This document shows, piece by piece, positions 17,446 to 25,570 of a stretch of 64,000 nt of DNA. A program made the translations under genes and the position numbers. The notes below the pieces were generated by a model. The model had not been told where the DNA came from. It worked only from the letters and a program-made list of their open reading frames with translations, and made no database searches. The DNA comes from Rossellomorea sp. y25 (GTDB lineage: Bacteria; Bacillota; Bacilli; Bacillales; Bacillaceae_B): the NCBI RefSeq assembly GCF_038049935.1, contig NZ_CP145886.1:3705001-3769000 (forward strand). Direction: 5' to 3'. Position 1 is the first letter of the stretch; the number at the start of each line of letters is the position of its first letter.

Positions 17446-18270
17446 TTACTTTAAGAGGCGCTCTATGTGCAGCGCGATATACGCAACCTCTGAAGGAGGG
17501 AAGTCAATGTTGTATTCTTCCTGAAGATATTTTGTGATTTCCTTTGAGCACTCATAAGCCCTTAGGTATTTCATCTGAATGAGTTCAAGCATGTCTTCAT
17601 CGATGGGATCAAACTGGTCTCCCTGCTCAATCCGATTTAGCGCAAAACGGAGATGGGTGATCAATCGTTGATAGTTGATGCTCGACTCTTCTACTTCTAT
17701 GGAAAGAATCGATTCTACCTGATCGACAAAATCCCTCAGGATCGTTGCATGCTTCAACGTTTCACTCATGGAAGGGGCATCCATCTTCGCCGTATGAATA
17801 TGAAGGGCAATATGAGCCGCTTCATCATCAGGGATTTCGATCCCGAGTTTCTCCCTTATCTCTTCTTTAGCCCATAGCCCAACTTCATATTCCTTTTTGT
17901 AAAGCAGCTTGATTTCGTTCAAGAGCTTATTTTGGATGGGGATTCCTTGCTGCAGTCTCTCAAGTGCAAATGACAGGTGATCCGTCAGGGCTATATGGAT
18001 ATGATCGCTAAGAGGGGCATTTAAATGTCCCTCTGCATAGCTGATGATGTTTTCAGCGATCTCAATATGTTCCTCCGGCAAGGTAGCCAGTAGCTGCTGG
18101 AATTTCTCCGAGGATTGTTCATGAAGGACAAAGATCTTTTCAATTTTGTTCTTGGGAATAATATCATTTCGCTTCTTTTGAAAAGCAATCCCGCTCCCCA
18201 TCACAATTTTCTCCTGCGGCCCGTCCACCACTACAACAGCATTGTTGTTTAAAATTCTAAAAATACGCAT
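17446..18270 (-). CDS. sacT: BglG/SacT-family transcription antiterminator
   Basis: A 274-residue protein with an RNA-binding CAT domain (residues 1-56) and two PTS regulation domains: PRD1 (about 65-170) with His98 and His157, and PRD2 (about 171-274) with His206 and His268. All four phosphorylatable histidines are present. Without sucrose it would be phosphorylated by the sucrose permease and be inactive; with sucrose it binds the RAT upstream of sacP. It lies directly upstream of its target on the same strand. Start ATG with GGAGGAC. SacT is preferred over LicT because of the sucrose context. Confidence 0.94.
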   Translation of the reverse strand: MRIFRILNNNAVVVVDGPQEKIVMGSGIAFQKKRNDIIPKNKIEKIFVLHEQSSEKFQQLLATLPEEHIEIAENIISYAEGHLNAPLSDHIHIALTDHLSFALERLQQGIPIQNKLLNEIKLLYKKEYEVGLWAKEEIREKLGIEIPDDEAAHIALHIHTAKMDAPSMSETLKHATILRDFVDQVESILSIEVEESSINYQRLITHLRFALNRIEQGDQFDPIDEDMLELIQMKYLRAYECSKEITKYLQEEYNIDFPPSEVAYIALHIERLLK

Positions 18271-18371
18271 ATATGTCCTCCGTACAGTTCATTACTCCTT
18301 ATGTTACCACGATTTAGCGTAAAGATAACATGTAAAGTGTGTAGACTAAAAATTTTCATGAGGAATATGAT

Positions 18372-19148
18372 ATGCTGATAGAAAAAATGAAAGCGGGAAA
18401 AATAATGATTTCTACATACTTTGAAAAAATCCAGGAAAAGTTACATGTTGTGCAAACCATTGAAGCTGACAAAATGTCTGTGCTTGCCGGGAAGATTTCT
18501 TCTTCCATTCAACAAGATGGCATCATCCAGCTCTTCGGATGTGGTCACTCCCACATCCTCTCTGAAGAGGTATTCTATAGAGCAGGTGGACTCGTTCCGA
18601 TCAATCCGATTTTGATAGAGCCACTCATGCTTCATGAAGGAGCCGTGCGATCTTCTCATTTAGAACGAGCGAAAGGGTATGCGAGTGAATTCATGAATGC
18701 ACAAGATATTCAGCCCCATGATGTGGTGGTTGTTCTCTCCACTTCCGGAAAAAATCCCGTTCCAATCGATGTTGCCCTTCACGCGAAGGAAAAGGGTGCT
18801 TATGTTGTATCCATCAGTTCCTTTGACTACGTGGAGAAAGAAACATCCAGACATCCCAGCGGAAAATTTCTTAGTGAAGTAGTGGATCTTGCCATTAACA
18901 ATCACTCTATCGTCGGGGATGCAATACTGACCGATGAACGAGTGGCTGTTCCATTCTCTCCCTCTTCAACCGTCGTCGGGGCGGCGATTTTGAATAGCGT
19001 TATGGCTGGTGCCATAGAAAACATGGTGGAAGAAGGATACGAGCCGCCTATCTTCATCAGCGGAAACGTGGATGGTGCAGATGATCATAACAAGGTGTTA
19101 ATTGAGAAGTATCATAAGCGTATTCCCTTGTTAACGAAAGGATTATAG
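18372..19148 (+). CDS. SIS domain protein (UPF0309-type)
   Basis: A 258-residue cytoplasmic protein with one SIS phosphosugar-binding fold: IIQLFGCGHSHILSEEVFYR (near 51-70) and DVVVVLSTSGKNPVPIDVAL (near 116-135) are the two nucleotide-fold strands with the Ser/Thr-rich phosphosugar loop. Such proteins may isomerise or cleave amino-sugar phosphates; a role with the adjacent GlcNAc genes is likely but unproven. It is divergent from sacT and convergent with nagR. The ATG at 18372 has AGGA 7 nt upstream; the internal ATG at 18405 (MISTYFEKI) is a plausible alternative start, giving 247 residues. Confidence 0.85.
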   Translation: MLIEKMKAGKIMISTYFEKIQEKLHVVQTIEADKMSVLAGKISSSIQQDGIIQLFGCGHSHILSEEVFYRAGGLVPINPILIEPLMLHEGAVRSSHLERAKGYASEFMNAQDIQPHDVVVVLSTSGKNPVPIDVALHAKEKGAYVVSISSFDYVEKETSRHPSGKFLSEVVDLAINNHSIVGDAILTDERVAVPFSPSSTVVGAAILNSVMAGAIENMVEEGYEPPIFISGNVDGADDHNKVLIEKYHKRIPLLTKGL

Positions 19149-19150
19149 AT

Positions 19151-19195
19151 AAAAAGAGTAGGTGCCCTTTATAAATAAGGCTCCTACTCTTTTTT
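19151..19195. terminator. bidirectional terminator between the SIS gene and nagR
   Basis: AAAAAGAGTAGG pairs with CCTACTCTTTTT around a short AT-rich loop and is flanked by A and T runs on both sides, so it can stop transcription from either direction. Confidence 0.85.
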
Positions 19196-19919
19196 ACAGT
19201 CTGTCCAAGTTAATTTTAAACTTATATTTATCAGCTCGATATATAGATCGCACCAATTCAAAAGGAGTGCCGTCCTCCAGGAATGAATCGCGTTGGATGA
19301 GCAGCACCGGCTCACCGCTCTTGACCTTCAGATGCTTCGTATCCGCTTCGGTCACAATCGCCGCTTCCACTGATTGAGTGGCATGGCTGATGTGAAGGTT
19401 TAGCTCACCTTCAATATAATGATACAGGGATTTTTCCAGTATTTCCTGATTCAATCCAGGAAGAAGCTTGACTGGGATATGACTCGTTTCCAGGGCCATC
19501 GGTTCGCCGTTTGCAAGGCGAATTCGCTTCATAGTATACACAAGCTCTTCTTCCTCTAATGAAAGAAGTTCCTGTATATCCTCCCCTGCCGGAGAAATTT
19601 CGAAATGCAATAATTTATTTCCTGGCTCTAAACCGCGACTCTTCATGTCTTCGCTAAAGCTTGTTAACCCTTGAAGGCTTTGTTCAATCTTCCGGTGGGA
19701 GACGAATGTTCCCCGCCCTTTTTCTCGATATAACACATTCTTATTCACAAGATTGGTGATCGCCTGTCTCACGGTCATTCTGCTGATTTTAAATGCTTCA
19801 GCAAGCTCCCTCTCAGAAGGCAGGGCATCCCCTGGTTTTAGCTCTTCAGACTGTATTAAATGTTTAAGGTGTTCTTCTAACTGATAATACAAAGGAAGAG
19901 GAGAATTTTTATTAACCAC
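19194..19919 (-). CDS. nagR: GntR/HutC-family regulator of N-acetylglucosamine use
   Basis: A 241-residue repressor with an N-terminal winged helix (residues 8-75; ERELAEAFKISRMTVRQA holds the recognition helix) and a UTRA effector domain (about 90-235). It closely fits B. subtilis NagR/YvoA, which senses glucosamine 6-phosphate or GlcNAc 6-phosphate and represses nagP and nagAB. Two candidate operators occur at 21507-21527 and 21605-21620. GTG start with GGAGAAG upstream. Here it is placed downstream of nagP on the same strand and not in a nagAB-nagR operon as in B. subtilis. Confidence 0.92.
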   Translation of the reverse strand: MVNKNSPLPLYYQLEEHLKHLIQSEELKPGDALPSERELAEAFKISRMTVRQAITNLVNKNVLYREKGRGTFVSHRKIEQSLQGLTSFSEDMKSRGLEPGNKLLHFEISPAGEDIQELLSLEEEELVYTMKRIRLANGEPMALETSHIPVKLLPGLNQEILEKSLYHYIEGELNLHISHATQSVEAAIVTEADTKHLKVKSGEPVLLIQRDSFLEDGTPFELVRSIYRADKYKFKINLDRL

Positions 19920-20014
19920 GAACGCTTCTCCTTTCGAATTAAACGATTTATCTTTTATTTTAGTATATACACCCTGTTTATAACAGACAATTATCCGAGG
20001 TCTATATGAAAGTG

Positions 20015-20050
20015 GCAGACGATTTTGTCAAAAACGACAAACCCGTCTGC
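20015..20050 (-). other. hairpin downstream of nagP
   Basis: GCAGACG and GTTTGTC on the reverse strand pair with GACAAA and CGTCTGC around a TTTTT-containing loop, 10 nt after the nagP stop. No T-run follows, so termination may be partial, allowing some read-through towards nagR. Confidence 0.55.
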
Positions 20051-20059
20051 TCTCTCCAT

Positions 20060-21442
20060 TTATTTTAACTTTCTTAACTCATCGGCAACAAATTCCACAT
20101 CAGTCCCGACAATGACTTGAAGGTTTTTGTTGTTTACCTTCATCACACCTTTAGCCCCGTGTGCTTTTAACGCTTTTTCATCTACAAGTGCGGCGTCATT
20201 GATCTGTAATCGTAATCGTGTGGCACAGTTATCGATCACTGCCAGGTTTTCTTTCCCGCCAAGATCCTTCAGGAAATGTTCAGCCATTATTTCATATTTA
20301 CTATTTCCACCTGAATTCTCATCTGCTACTACCACATCTTCATCATCTTCACGACCCGGAGTTTTCAAATTAAACTTCTTGATCAAGAAGGTGAATAGGA
20401 GGAAATAGATGATTCCATAAAGAATGCCTACCCCTAATAACAGCCAAGGTTTTTGACCGATATTGAAATTCAAGATGTAATCGAAGGCACCTGCTGAGAA
20501 ACCAAAACCGTGATGGATCCCAAGTAGGTATGTGATGACCATTGAACTTGCCGTTAAAACCGCATGAATTCCATAAAGAACAGGAGATAAGAACATGAAA
20601 CTGAATTCAATCGGCTCAGTGATCCCTGTTAAGAATGAAGTAACTGCTAATCCGATTAACATACCAGATACATTTGCACGCAGATGTTTTTTGGCAGTCA
20701 CAATCATTGCCAGGCAAGCTGCCGGAAGACCGAACATCATGATCGGGAAGAATCCGGTTTGGAACGTTCCAGCTGTTGGATCCTTCGCAAAGAAACGCGG
20801 GATGTCCCCCTTCACGATTTCTCCTGCTGTGTCTTTAAATGTTCCAAATTCAAACCATACAAGTGTATTTAACACGTGATGCAGCCCGACTGGAATCAAG
20901 AGACGATTCAACAGGCCAAACACACCTACTCCCGTTGCACCTGCACCGATGATCCATTCACCGATGGAATTGATCCCGCTCTGAATCGGAGGCCAAACGA
21001 TTCCAAAAACACCTGCGAGTATAACCATTGACGCAGCAGTTACAATCGGAACGAAACGTCTGCCTCCGAAGAAGCCAAGCCAGGCCGGAAGTTTAATATC
21101 ATTAAAACGGTTATATAATAAACCTGCCACGACCCCGGAAATGATTCCACCGAAAATCGCCATATTGGCATCAGGGTCAAGGGCTTTTAAACCGCCCGTT
21201 AACACCAAATAACCGATGGCACCCGCCAGACCAGCCGTACCATTACCATCTTTCGAAAATCCGATTGCCACCCCGATGGCAAAGATTAAAGCTAAATTTT
21301 TAAATATGGCATCTCCTGCTTCAGACATGAACGCGATTCCCAATAAATCATCCTGACCTAAGCGCAGCAATAATGCAGCTGCAGGCAGAACCGCGATTGG
21401 AAGCATGAGCGATTTACCGATTCTTTGCAAGAAACCTAACAT
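20060..21442 (-). CDS. nagP: N-acetylglucosamine-specific PTS enzyme IICB
   Basis: A 460-residue permease importing GlcNAc as GlcNAc 6-phosphate. The IIC domain with about ten helices occupies residues 1-360 (FLTGITEPIEFSFMFLSPVL is the substrate-site signature), then a linker and the IIB domain (about 385-460) with phospho-Cys in VIDNCATRLRL. No IIA domain is present, so a general glucose IIA is needed. Start ATG with AAAGGAGAGG. It is divergent from nagA-nagB; the shared intergenic region holds two NagR operators and a cre-like site. Confidence 0.94.
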   Translation of the reverse strand: MLGFLQRIGKSLMLPIAVLPAAALLLRLGQDDLLGIAFMSEAGDAIFKNLALIFAIGVAIGFSKDGNGTAGLAGAIGYLVLTGGLKALDPDANMAIFGGIISGVVAGLLYNRFNDIKLPAWLGFFGGRRFVPIVTAASMVILAGVFGIVWPPIQSGINSIGEWIIGAGATGVGVFGLLNRLLIPVGLHHVLNTLVWFEFGTFKDTAGEIVKGDIPRFFAKDPTAGTFQTGFFPIMMFGLPAACLAMIVTAKKHLRANVSGMLIGLAVTSFLTGITEPIEFSFMFLSPVLYGIHAVLTASSMVITYLLGIHHGFGFSAGAFDYILNFNIGQKPWLLLGVGILYGIIYFLLFTFLIKKFNLKTPGREDDEDVVVADENSGGNSKYEIMAEHFLKDLGGKENLAVIDNCATRLRLQINDAALVDEKALKAHGAKGVMKVNNKNLQVIVGTDVEFVADELRKLK

Positions 21443-21466
21443 ACTATCCTCTCCTTTTGTTTCAAG

Positions 21467-21480
21467 TGAAAGCGTTTAAG
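21467..21480 (-). promoter_or_regulatory. cre-like site in the nagP leader
   Basis: TGAAAGCGTTTAAG on the plus strand matches 12 of 14 consensus cre positions (the last two differ). It lies 25 bp upstream of the nagP start, downstream of the probable promoter, a position where CcpA could act as a roadblock. Moderate support only. Confidence 0.5.
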
Positions 21481-21506
21481 CAAAACACATCATATCATTA
21501 AAAAGG

Positions 21507-21527
21507 AATAGATGTCTATACCAATTT
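21507..21527 (-). promoter_or_regulatory. NagR operator (dre site) for nagP
   Basis: The reverse strand reads TTGGTATAGACATCTATT, matching the known YvoA/NagR box built on ATTGGTATAGACAACT. The same 16-bp word TGGTATAGACATCTAT occurs in the opposite orientation in front of nagA. Confidence 0.82.
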
Positions 21528-21604
21528 AACGATTGGAACTTATTGTTCAGTAAGTTAGAAAAGTTCCCCACCAGTCTGAATTGTAAAACATTTATTATAA
21601 CTCT

Positions 21605-21624
21605 AACTGGTATAGACATCTATA
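21605..21624 (+). promoter_or_regulatory. NagR operator (dre site) for nagA-nagB
   Basis: AACTGGTATAGACATCTATA on the plus strand is the mirror copy of the nagP operator and lies about 50 bp upstream of the nagA start, next to a TTATTATAAC stretch that may be the -10 region. Confidence 0.82.
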
Positions 21625-21672
21625 CTTTCTGGTGGTATTGTAGAATTGTAAAGTATTCAAGGAGTGATTTCA

Positions 21673-22881
21673 GTGACCTCAAATACAAAAAAACTACTTA
21701 TCCTGGATGGTAACATCTATGCAGAAGATACAGTTTATGAAAAAGGATTTATCAAAATAGAGAATGGAAAGATCACCGAAATGGGTGAACGTTCCCAGTT
21801 AACCGATTCAGAAGAGTATAAAGTGATTTCTCTTCCCCATGGGTATAGTGTTATCCCAGGAATGATAGATATTCATATTCATGGAGTAAATGGCGCAGAC
21901 ACAATGGATGCAAAGCGAGAAGCTCTTGATACGATGACCGGGACACTTCCGAAAGAAGGAACAACCAGCTTCCTTGCAACAACCATGACAGAAGGATCCG
22001 ATGCAATCGAAAAAGCATTGAAGGCAACCGCAGACTATATGTCAAAGCATCAAAGTGATGGTCAGGCAGAAATTCTCGGCATTCATTTAGAAGGACCGTT
22101 CATCAATCCGGACAAAGCAGGAGCACAACCTCTCAATCGAATCCAAAAGCCAAGTGTTGACATATTTAAACACTGGCAGGCCCTATCTCAAAACCATATA
22201 AAATTAGTCACTCTCGCTCCCGAACTTGATGATGACCATGAATTGATCCGTTATTTAAAAGAGAATGGGATTATCTCTTCAGTAGGCCATTCCAATGCAA
22301 CATTTGATCAGGTCGGTAAAGCCATCGATGCCGGCTTGTCCCATGTGACCCACTTGTTCAATCAAATGTCAGGACTTCATCATCGTGAGCCCGGGATTGT
22401 CGGTGCTTCCTTCTTACGACAGGAATTAATGGTGGAATTGATTTCAGATGGAATTCACGTTCGACCAGAAGTGATACAATTGGCATTCAATCAGATTACA
22501 GATGAGCGACTGATCCTCATCACTGATTCCATGAGAGCCAAATGCTTGAAAAATGGTCAGTATGACCTTGGCGGACAGATGGTGACGGTTAAGGACGGGA
22601 AAGCTTTATTGGACGAAGACACTTTAGCGGGAAGCGTATTGAAGATGAAAGACGCATTTACGAATATCCAGGAATTTACTACGGGTGATATGAGAAGTGC
22701 GATCAAAATGACCGCTGAAAATCCGGCCAGACAATTAAATGTCTTTGATCGAAAAGGAAGCCTTGCTCCCCTGAAAGATGCAGACATCGTCATATTAGAC
22801 GAAAACAAAGACGTATACACAACGATATGTAAAGGAAAAATAGCCTATATTCGAGAGGATGATACTCATGAAACTAATTGA
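21673..22881 (+). CDS. nagA: N-acetylglucosamine-6-phosphate deacetylase
   Basis: A 402-residue amidohydrolase-superfamily enzyme converting GlcNAc 6-phosphate to glucosamine 6-phosphate and acetate. Metal and substrate residues are visible: DIHIHGVNG, HLEGPFINPDKAGA (Glu ligand), SVGHSNATFDQ and SHVTHLFNQMSG (His ligands), and LITDSMRA (catalytic Asp). The start is GTG 21673 because AAGGAG (21659-21664) is 8 nt upstream; the earlier GTG at 21664 overlaps that site. It overlaps nagB by 14 bp. Likely repressed by NagR. Confidence 0.95.
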   Translation: MTSNTKKLLILDGNIYAEDTVYEKGFIKIENGKITEMGERSQLTDSEEYKVISLPHGYSVIPGMIDIHIHGVNGADTMDAKREALDTMTGTLPKEGTTSFLATTMTEGSDAIEKALKATADYMSKHQSDGQAEILGIHLEGPFINPDKAGAQPLNRIQKPSVDIFKHWQALSQNHIKLVTLAPELDDDHELIRYLKENGIISSVGHSNATFDQVGKAIDAGLSHVTHLFNQMSGLHHREPGIVGASFLRQELMVELISDGIHVRPEVIQLAFNQITDERLILITDSMRAKCLKNGQYDLGGQMVTVKDGKALLDEDTLAGSVLKMKDAFTNIQEFTTGDMRSAIKMTAENPARQLNVFDRKGSLAPLKDADIVILDENKDVYTTICKGKIAYIREDDTHETN

Positions 22882-23617
22882 AGTGAAAGACTACCAGGAG
22901 ATGAGTCAAGTCGCTGCAGACTATCTATTATCCAAGGTAAAAAAAAGTAAAAACGTAACACTGGGTTTAGCCACAGGCGGAACACCACAAGGGCTTTACG
23001 AGGTGCTGATTCATGATCATCAACAAAACGGAACGTCTTATCAATATGTATCGTCCTTCAACCTGGACGAATACATCGGCCTATCAGGTAAACACCCTAA
23101 CAGCTACTACCATTACATGAATGATAACCTATTTAAACACATTGATATAGATTCAGAAAACACCCATATCCCTTCAGGAAAAGCAGCCGACCCCGCAAAA
23201 GAATGCGAAGCGTATGATGAAAAAATCCGCTCCCACGGGGGGATCGACCTTCAAATACTAGGGATCGGAAGCAACGGACACATCGGGTTCAATGAACCAG
23301 GTACATCGTTTGAATCCAACACTCACATTGTTGAGCTTGCAGAGTCTACACGTGAGGCTAATGCCCGTTACTTTGATTCAATCGATGACGTTCCGACACA
23401 TGCTATTACCATGGGAATCTCATCGATCATGAAGAGTAAAGAAATTCTCTTACTGGTTTCAGGCGAGGCCAAACAAGCGGCGATGAAAAAGTTAGTTGAA
23501 GGCAAAATCTCAGAGGACTTCCCTGCTTCTATTCTGAATCAGCATGATCATGTAACGGTGATCGCCGATGAAGAAGCTCTGGCACTAGTGAAAGGGTTAG
23601 AGTTTTTAAATAGATGA
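22868..23617 (+). CDS. nagB: glucosamine-6-phosphate deaminase
   Basis: A 249-residue enzyme that converts glucosamine 6-phosphate to fructose 6-phosphate and ammonia. Conserved segments: GLATGGTPQGLYEVL (phosphate loop), SFNLDEYIGLSGKHPNSYYH (catalytic Asp), LQILGIGSNGHIGFNEPG (catalytic His and Glu). ATG 22868 (MKLIEVKDYQ) is chosen because GAGAGG lies 9 nt upstream. It is the usual short allosteric-site-lacking Bacillus type. Translationally coupled to nagA and followed by a terminator. Confidence 0.95.
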   Translation: MKLIEVKDYQEMSQVAADYLLSKVKKSKNVTLGLATGGTPQGLYEVLIHDHQQNGTSYQYVSSFNLDEYIGLSGKHPNSYYHYMNDNLFKHIDIDSENTHIPSGKAADPAKECEAYDEKIRSHGGIDLQILGIGSNGHIGFNEPGTSFESNTHIVELAESTREANARYFDSIDDVPTHAITMGISSIMKSKEILLLVSGEAKQAAMKKLVEGKISEDFPASILNQHDHVTVIADEEALALVKGLEFLNR

Positions 23618-23662
23618 AAGGATGAAGATATGGAGTGATTAAGTTTGGTCCGTGTCTTTGAG

Positions 23663-23695
23663 AGCGGCGAACAATGGTTCGTCGCTATTTTTTTT
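23663..23695 (+). terminator. terminator of nagA-nagB
   Basis: The stem AGCGGCGAAC / GTTCGTCGCT (one G-T pair) with loop AATG is followed by eight T residues. Confidence 0.9.
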
Positions 23696-23746
23696 ATAAT
23701 TGTTGGGATATTTATAGATTAAAAAGAAGAATATTATAAAAAAGGA

Positions 23747-23776
23747 TTGACGAAAGCTATGTATATTTCTTATAAT
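23747..23776 (+). promoter_or_regulatory. sigma-A promoter of the tRNA-Ala gene
   Basis: TTGACG (23747-23752) and TATAAT (23771-23776) are spaced 18 bp, placing the start site about 10 nt upstream of the mature tRNA. Confidence 0.85.
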
Positions 23777-23793
23777 AAATCTTGACCGATCAC

Positions 23794-23866
23794 GGGGCAT
23801 TAGCTCAGCTGGGAGAGCGTTTGGCTGGCAGCCAAAAGGTCAGCGGTTCGATCCCGCTATGCTCCA
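23794..23866 (+). tRNA. tRNA-Ala (anticodon GGC)
   Basis: A 73-nt cloverleaf. The acceptor stem is GGGGCAT/ATGCTCC (one G-U pair), the D arm GCTCAGCTGGGAGAGC, the anticodon stem-loop TTTGG-CTGGCAG-CCAAA with anticodon GGC, and the T arm AGCGG-TTCGATC-CCGCT. Discriminator A is encoded; CCA is not. It reads GCC/GCU alanine codons. It is a solitary tRNA gene with its own promoter and terminator. Confidence 0.97.
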
Positions 23867-23871
23867 TACCG

Positions 23872-23921
23872 AAATAAGATGGGGAAATCTTGTATACAAG
23901 ATTTCCCCATCTTATTTTTAT
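23872..23921 (+). terminator. terminator of the tRNA gene, 46-bp perfect palindrome
   Basis: Twenty-three-bp arms beginning AAATAAGATGGGGAAATCTT meet without a loop at GTATAC and are followed by TTTTTATT. The length suggests it may also stop transcription from the minus-strand gene downstream. Confidence 0.88.
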
Positions 23922-23961
23922 TATCTTGTTTTTGCTATAGCTTTGATCTCACACTAAACGA

Positions 23962-24657
23962 TTAGTTAGCAAGTGGTATAAACTGAAACTTAGTTATCAC
24001 AATTTCTGCTTCCTTTTGATTCAATGGAGCCCTTCCTCCAAATAACCATAAGTTAATGTCTACTTTTTCGTTTTTGGTATTAGGAATATCTCCTCCTCTA
24101 TATGTCCATTCCTTGATTCGATACCATTCTATTGGACTTGGTAGTTTTGAATAATGTCCATGAAGGGAAAGAAATTTAATGGTTGTTGGAGTCCATAAAA
24201 AACTATGGGTTGAATAGTTTCCGCTTAGAGACGTTTGAAATTGAATCATATTCCCCGCCTTTGTATAGGGCTGAACCACGTACTGAGAATTTGGTCCTTT
24301 TGGATTTCCCCATTTCGCAAATTCAATGTCAATTTCCCGATAATTATTCGCAGCAGCATCCGCAGAAGTACCATCATATGTGAATAATCCCAAAGTTATA
24401 TTTGGATCCAATAGATCCGGGCGACCATCCACAAAAAATCGGTACGTTCCATAACCAAGGGTTTGCGTGTTATATACTTCAGCACAGTACCACTTATTGT
24501 TTCGTTTTGTTATTTTCAAATGCAATCTTCCCGCACTGTCTACCCATACATTTTCGGTACTACCTGAAAAATAATTCGGTCCGGGACCCCATTTGTTAGT
24601 TGAAGAATTTTTCACATTCCAAGTATAGCCACTCCACTTAATTGTTCTATTATTCAA
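23962..24657 (-). CDS. GH16-like glycoside hydrolase without signal peptide
   Basis: A 231-residue concanavalin A-like jelly-roll protein. The GH16 catalytic motif ExDxE is present as EIDIE at residues 108-112 (Glu108 nucleophile, Glu112 acid/base), inside YREIDIEFAKWG. Other aromatic-rich strands (GYGTYRFFVDGRPD, HSFLWTP) fit the fold. There is no signal peptide or membrane helix, which is odd for an enzyme family acting on external polysaccharides. TTG start with GGAGG 7 nt upstream; no ATG is in a better place. It lies alone, just 3' of a tRNA gene, in an AT-rich stretch, which may point to acquisition. Substrate unknown. Confidence 0.75.
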   Translation of the reverse strand: MNNRTIKWSGYTWNVKNSSTNKWGPGPNYFSGSTENVWVDSAGRLHLKITKRNNKWYCAEVYNTQTLGYGTYRFFVDGRPDLLDPNITLGLFTYDGTSADAAANNYREIDIEFAKWGNPKGPNSQYVVQPYTKAGNMIQFQTSLSGNYSTHSFLWTPTTIKFLSLHGHYSKLPSPIEWYRIKEWTYRGGDIPNTKNEKVDINLWLFGGRAPLNQKEAEIVITKFQFIPLAN

Positions 24658-24966
24658 TTCTATTCCTCCGATATATTAAATTTTTTAATATATCATATGT
24701 ATAACCTGTCACAATGAATGTAAGTTTGTCCATATAATAGAGTAAACTTTGTATACAAACTAACGTTTATACTTAATAGATTTCTAGATCCATGCTGAGT
24801 AAGAATATTGTTGGCAGAATAAAGCGACCATCCTTCATAGAGTTTATCCGGCCCCTTTCCCATTCACTTTTGCCACAATACTTTTTGAAGTGTACTCAAT
24901 CAAAATTCATTATCCTCGATCCGGCACTTCCGTGATATACTTTCATGTACAAAGGGGTTGAAAATA
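24658..24966. other. gene-free AT-rich region with palindrome 24670-24694
   Basis: An 11-bp inverted repeat GATATATTAAA / TTTAATATATC with a 3-bp centre (24670-24694) directly abuts the RBS of the minus-strand GH16-like gene. It could be an operator or an RNA hairpin that hides the RBS. The rest, up to the acetyltransferase gene, shows no gene; ATACTTT at 24939 could be part of its promoter. Confidence 0.5.
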
Positions 24967-25518
24967 ATGGAAAAATATCCAGTATTCGAAACGGAGAAAT
25001 TAACACTAAGACAACTCACAATGAAAGATGTAGATTTTCTTTATGAGCTATACACGTCCGAGGACGTTCTCCGCTATTTTGGCATGAGTCCGATTGAATC
25101 GAAAGAAGTGGCTGTCAGTATGGTAGAGAACTACGAAAAACACCTTGAAACAGGCGGTCCCATGCGCTGGGCGATTGTGGAGAATACCAGTGACAAAATG
25201 ATCGGTACATGCGGATTCCACGCCATTTCCAAAGCCTATAAACGCTGTGAAATAGGTTATGACTTGAGCCCCGGCCACTGGGGTAAGGGCATCATGGGAG
25301 AGGCACTCTCCCCTTTACTTACCTATCTGTTTACAGATAAAGGAATGAATCGTGTAGGGGCAGTGATCGTCCCATATAATAAAGCTTCTGCAAGAGTGAT
25401 TGAAAAGCTTGGTTTCAAACAGGAAGGATTACTCAGAGAATATATCCTTCAAGATGACCATAAATATGATGCTTACATGTACAGCTTGTTAAAGAAAGAA
25501 TGGCTTTGTGAGTTTTAG
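24967..25518 (+). CDS. RimJ/RimL-type GNAT acetyltransferase
   Basis: A 183-residue GNAT protein with the Acetyltransf_3 layout: FETEKLTLRQLTMKDVDFLY at the N terminus, IGTCGFHAISKAYKRCEIGY and LSPGHWGKGIMGEAL (acetyl-CoA loop, HWGKGI) in the centre, and NKASARVIEKLGFKQEGLLR near the C terminus. Such enzymes acetylate ribosomal protein N-termini or small amines; the target is not predictable. ATG 24967 has AAAGGGG 9 nt upstream. Stand-alone, followed closely by yugO. Confidence 0.88.
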   Translation: MEKYPVFETEKLTLRQLTMKDVDFLYELYTSEDVLRYFGMSPIESKEVAVSMVENYEKHLETGGPMRWAIVENTSDKMIGTCGFHAISKAYKRCEIGYDLSPGHWGKGIMGEALSPLLTYLFTDKGMNRVGAVIVPYNKASARVIEKLGFKQEGLLREYILQDDHKYDAYMYSLLKKEWLCEF

Positions 25519-25570
25519 AAGAACCTGAATGGGCAATAATGGTCAGTGCAGATGAAAAGGAGCTGGTAGA

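Noticed and set aside
23794..24657. Possible integrative element attached to the tRNA-Ala gene
   Set aside because: No integrase gene and no second copy of the tRNA 3' end were found downstream up to 25 kb.
24670..24694. Palindrome before the GH16-like gene read as a terminator
   Set aside because: It is pure AT except for two G-C pairs at the ends and adjoins the RBS, so an operator or RNA hairpin role is more sensible than termination.
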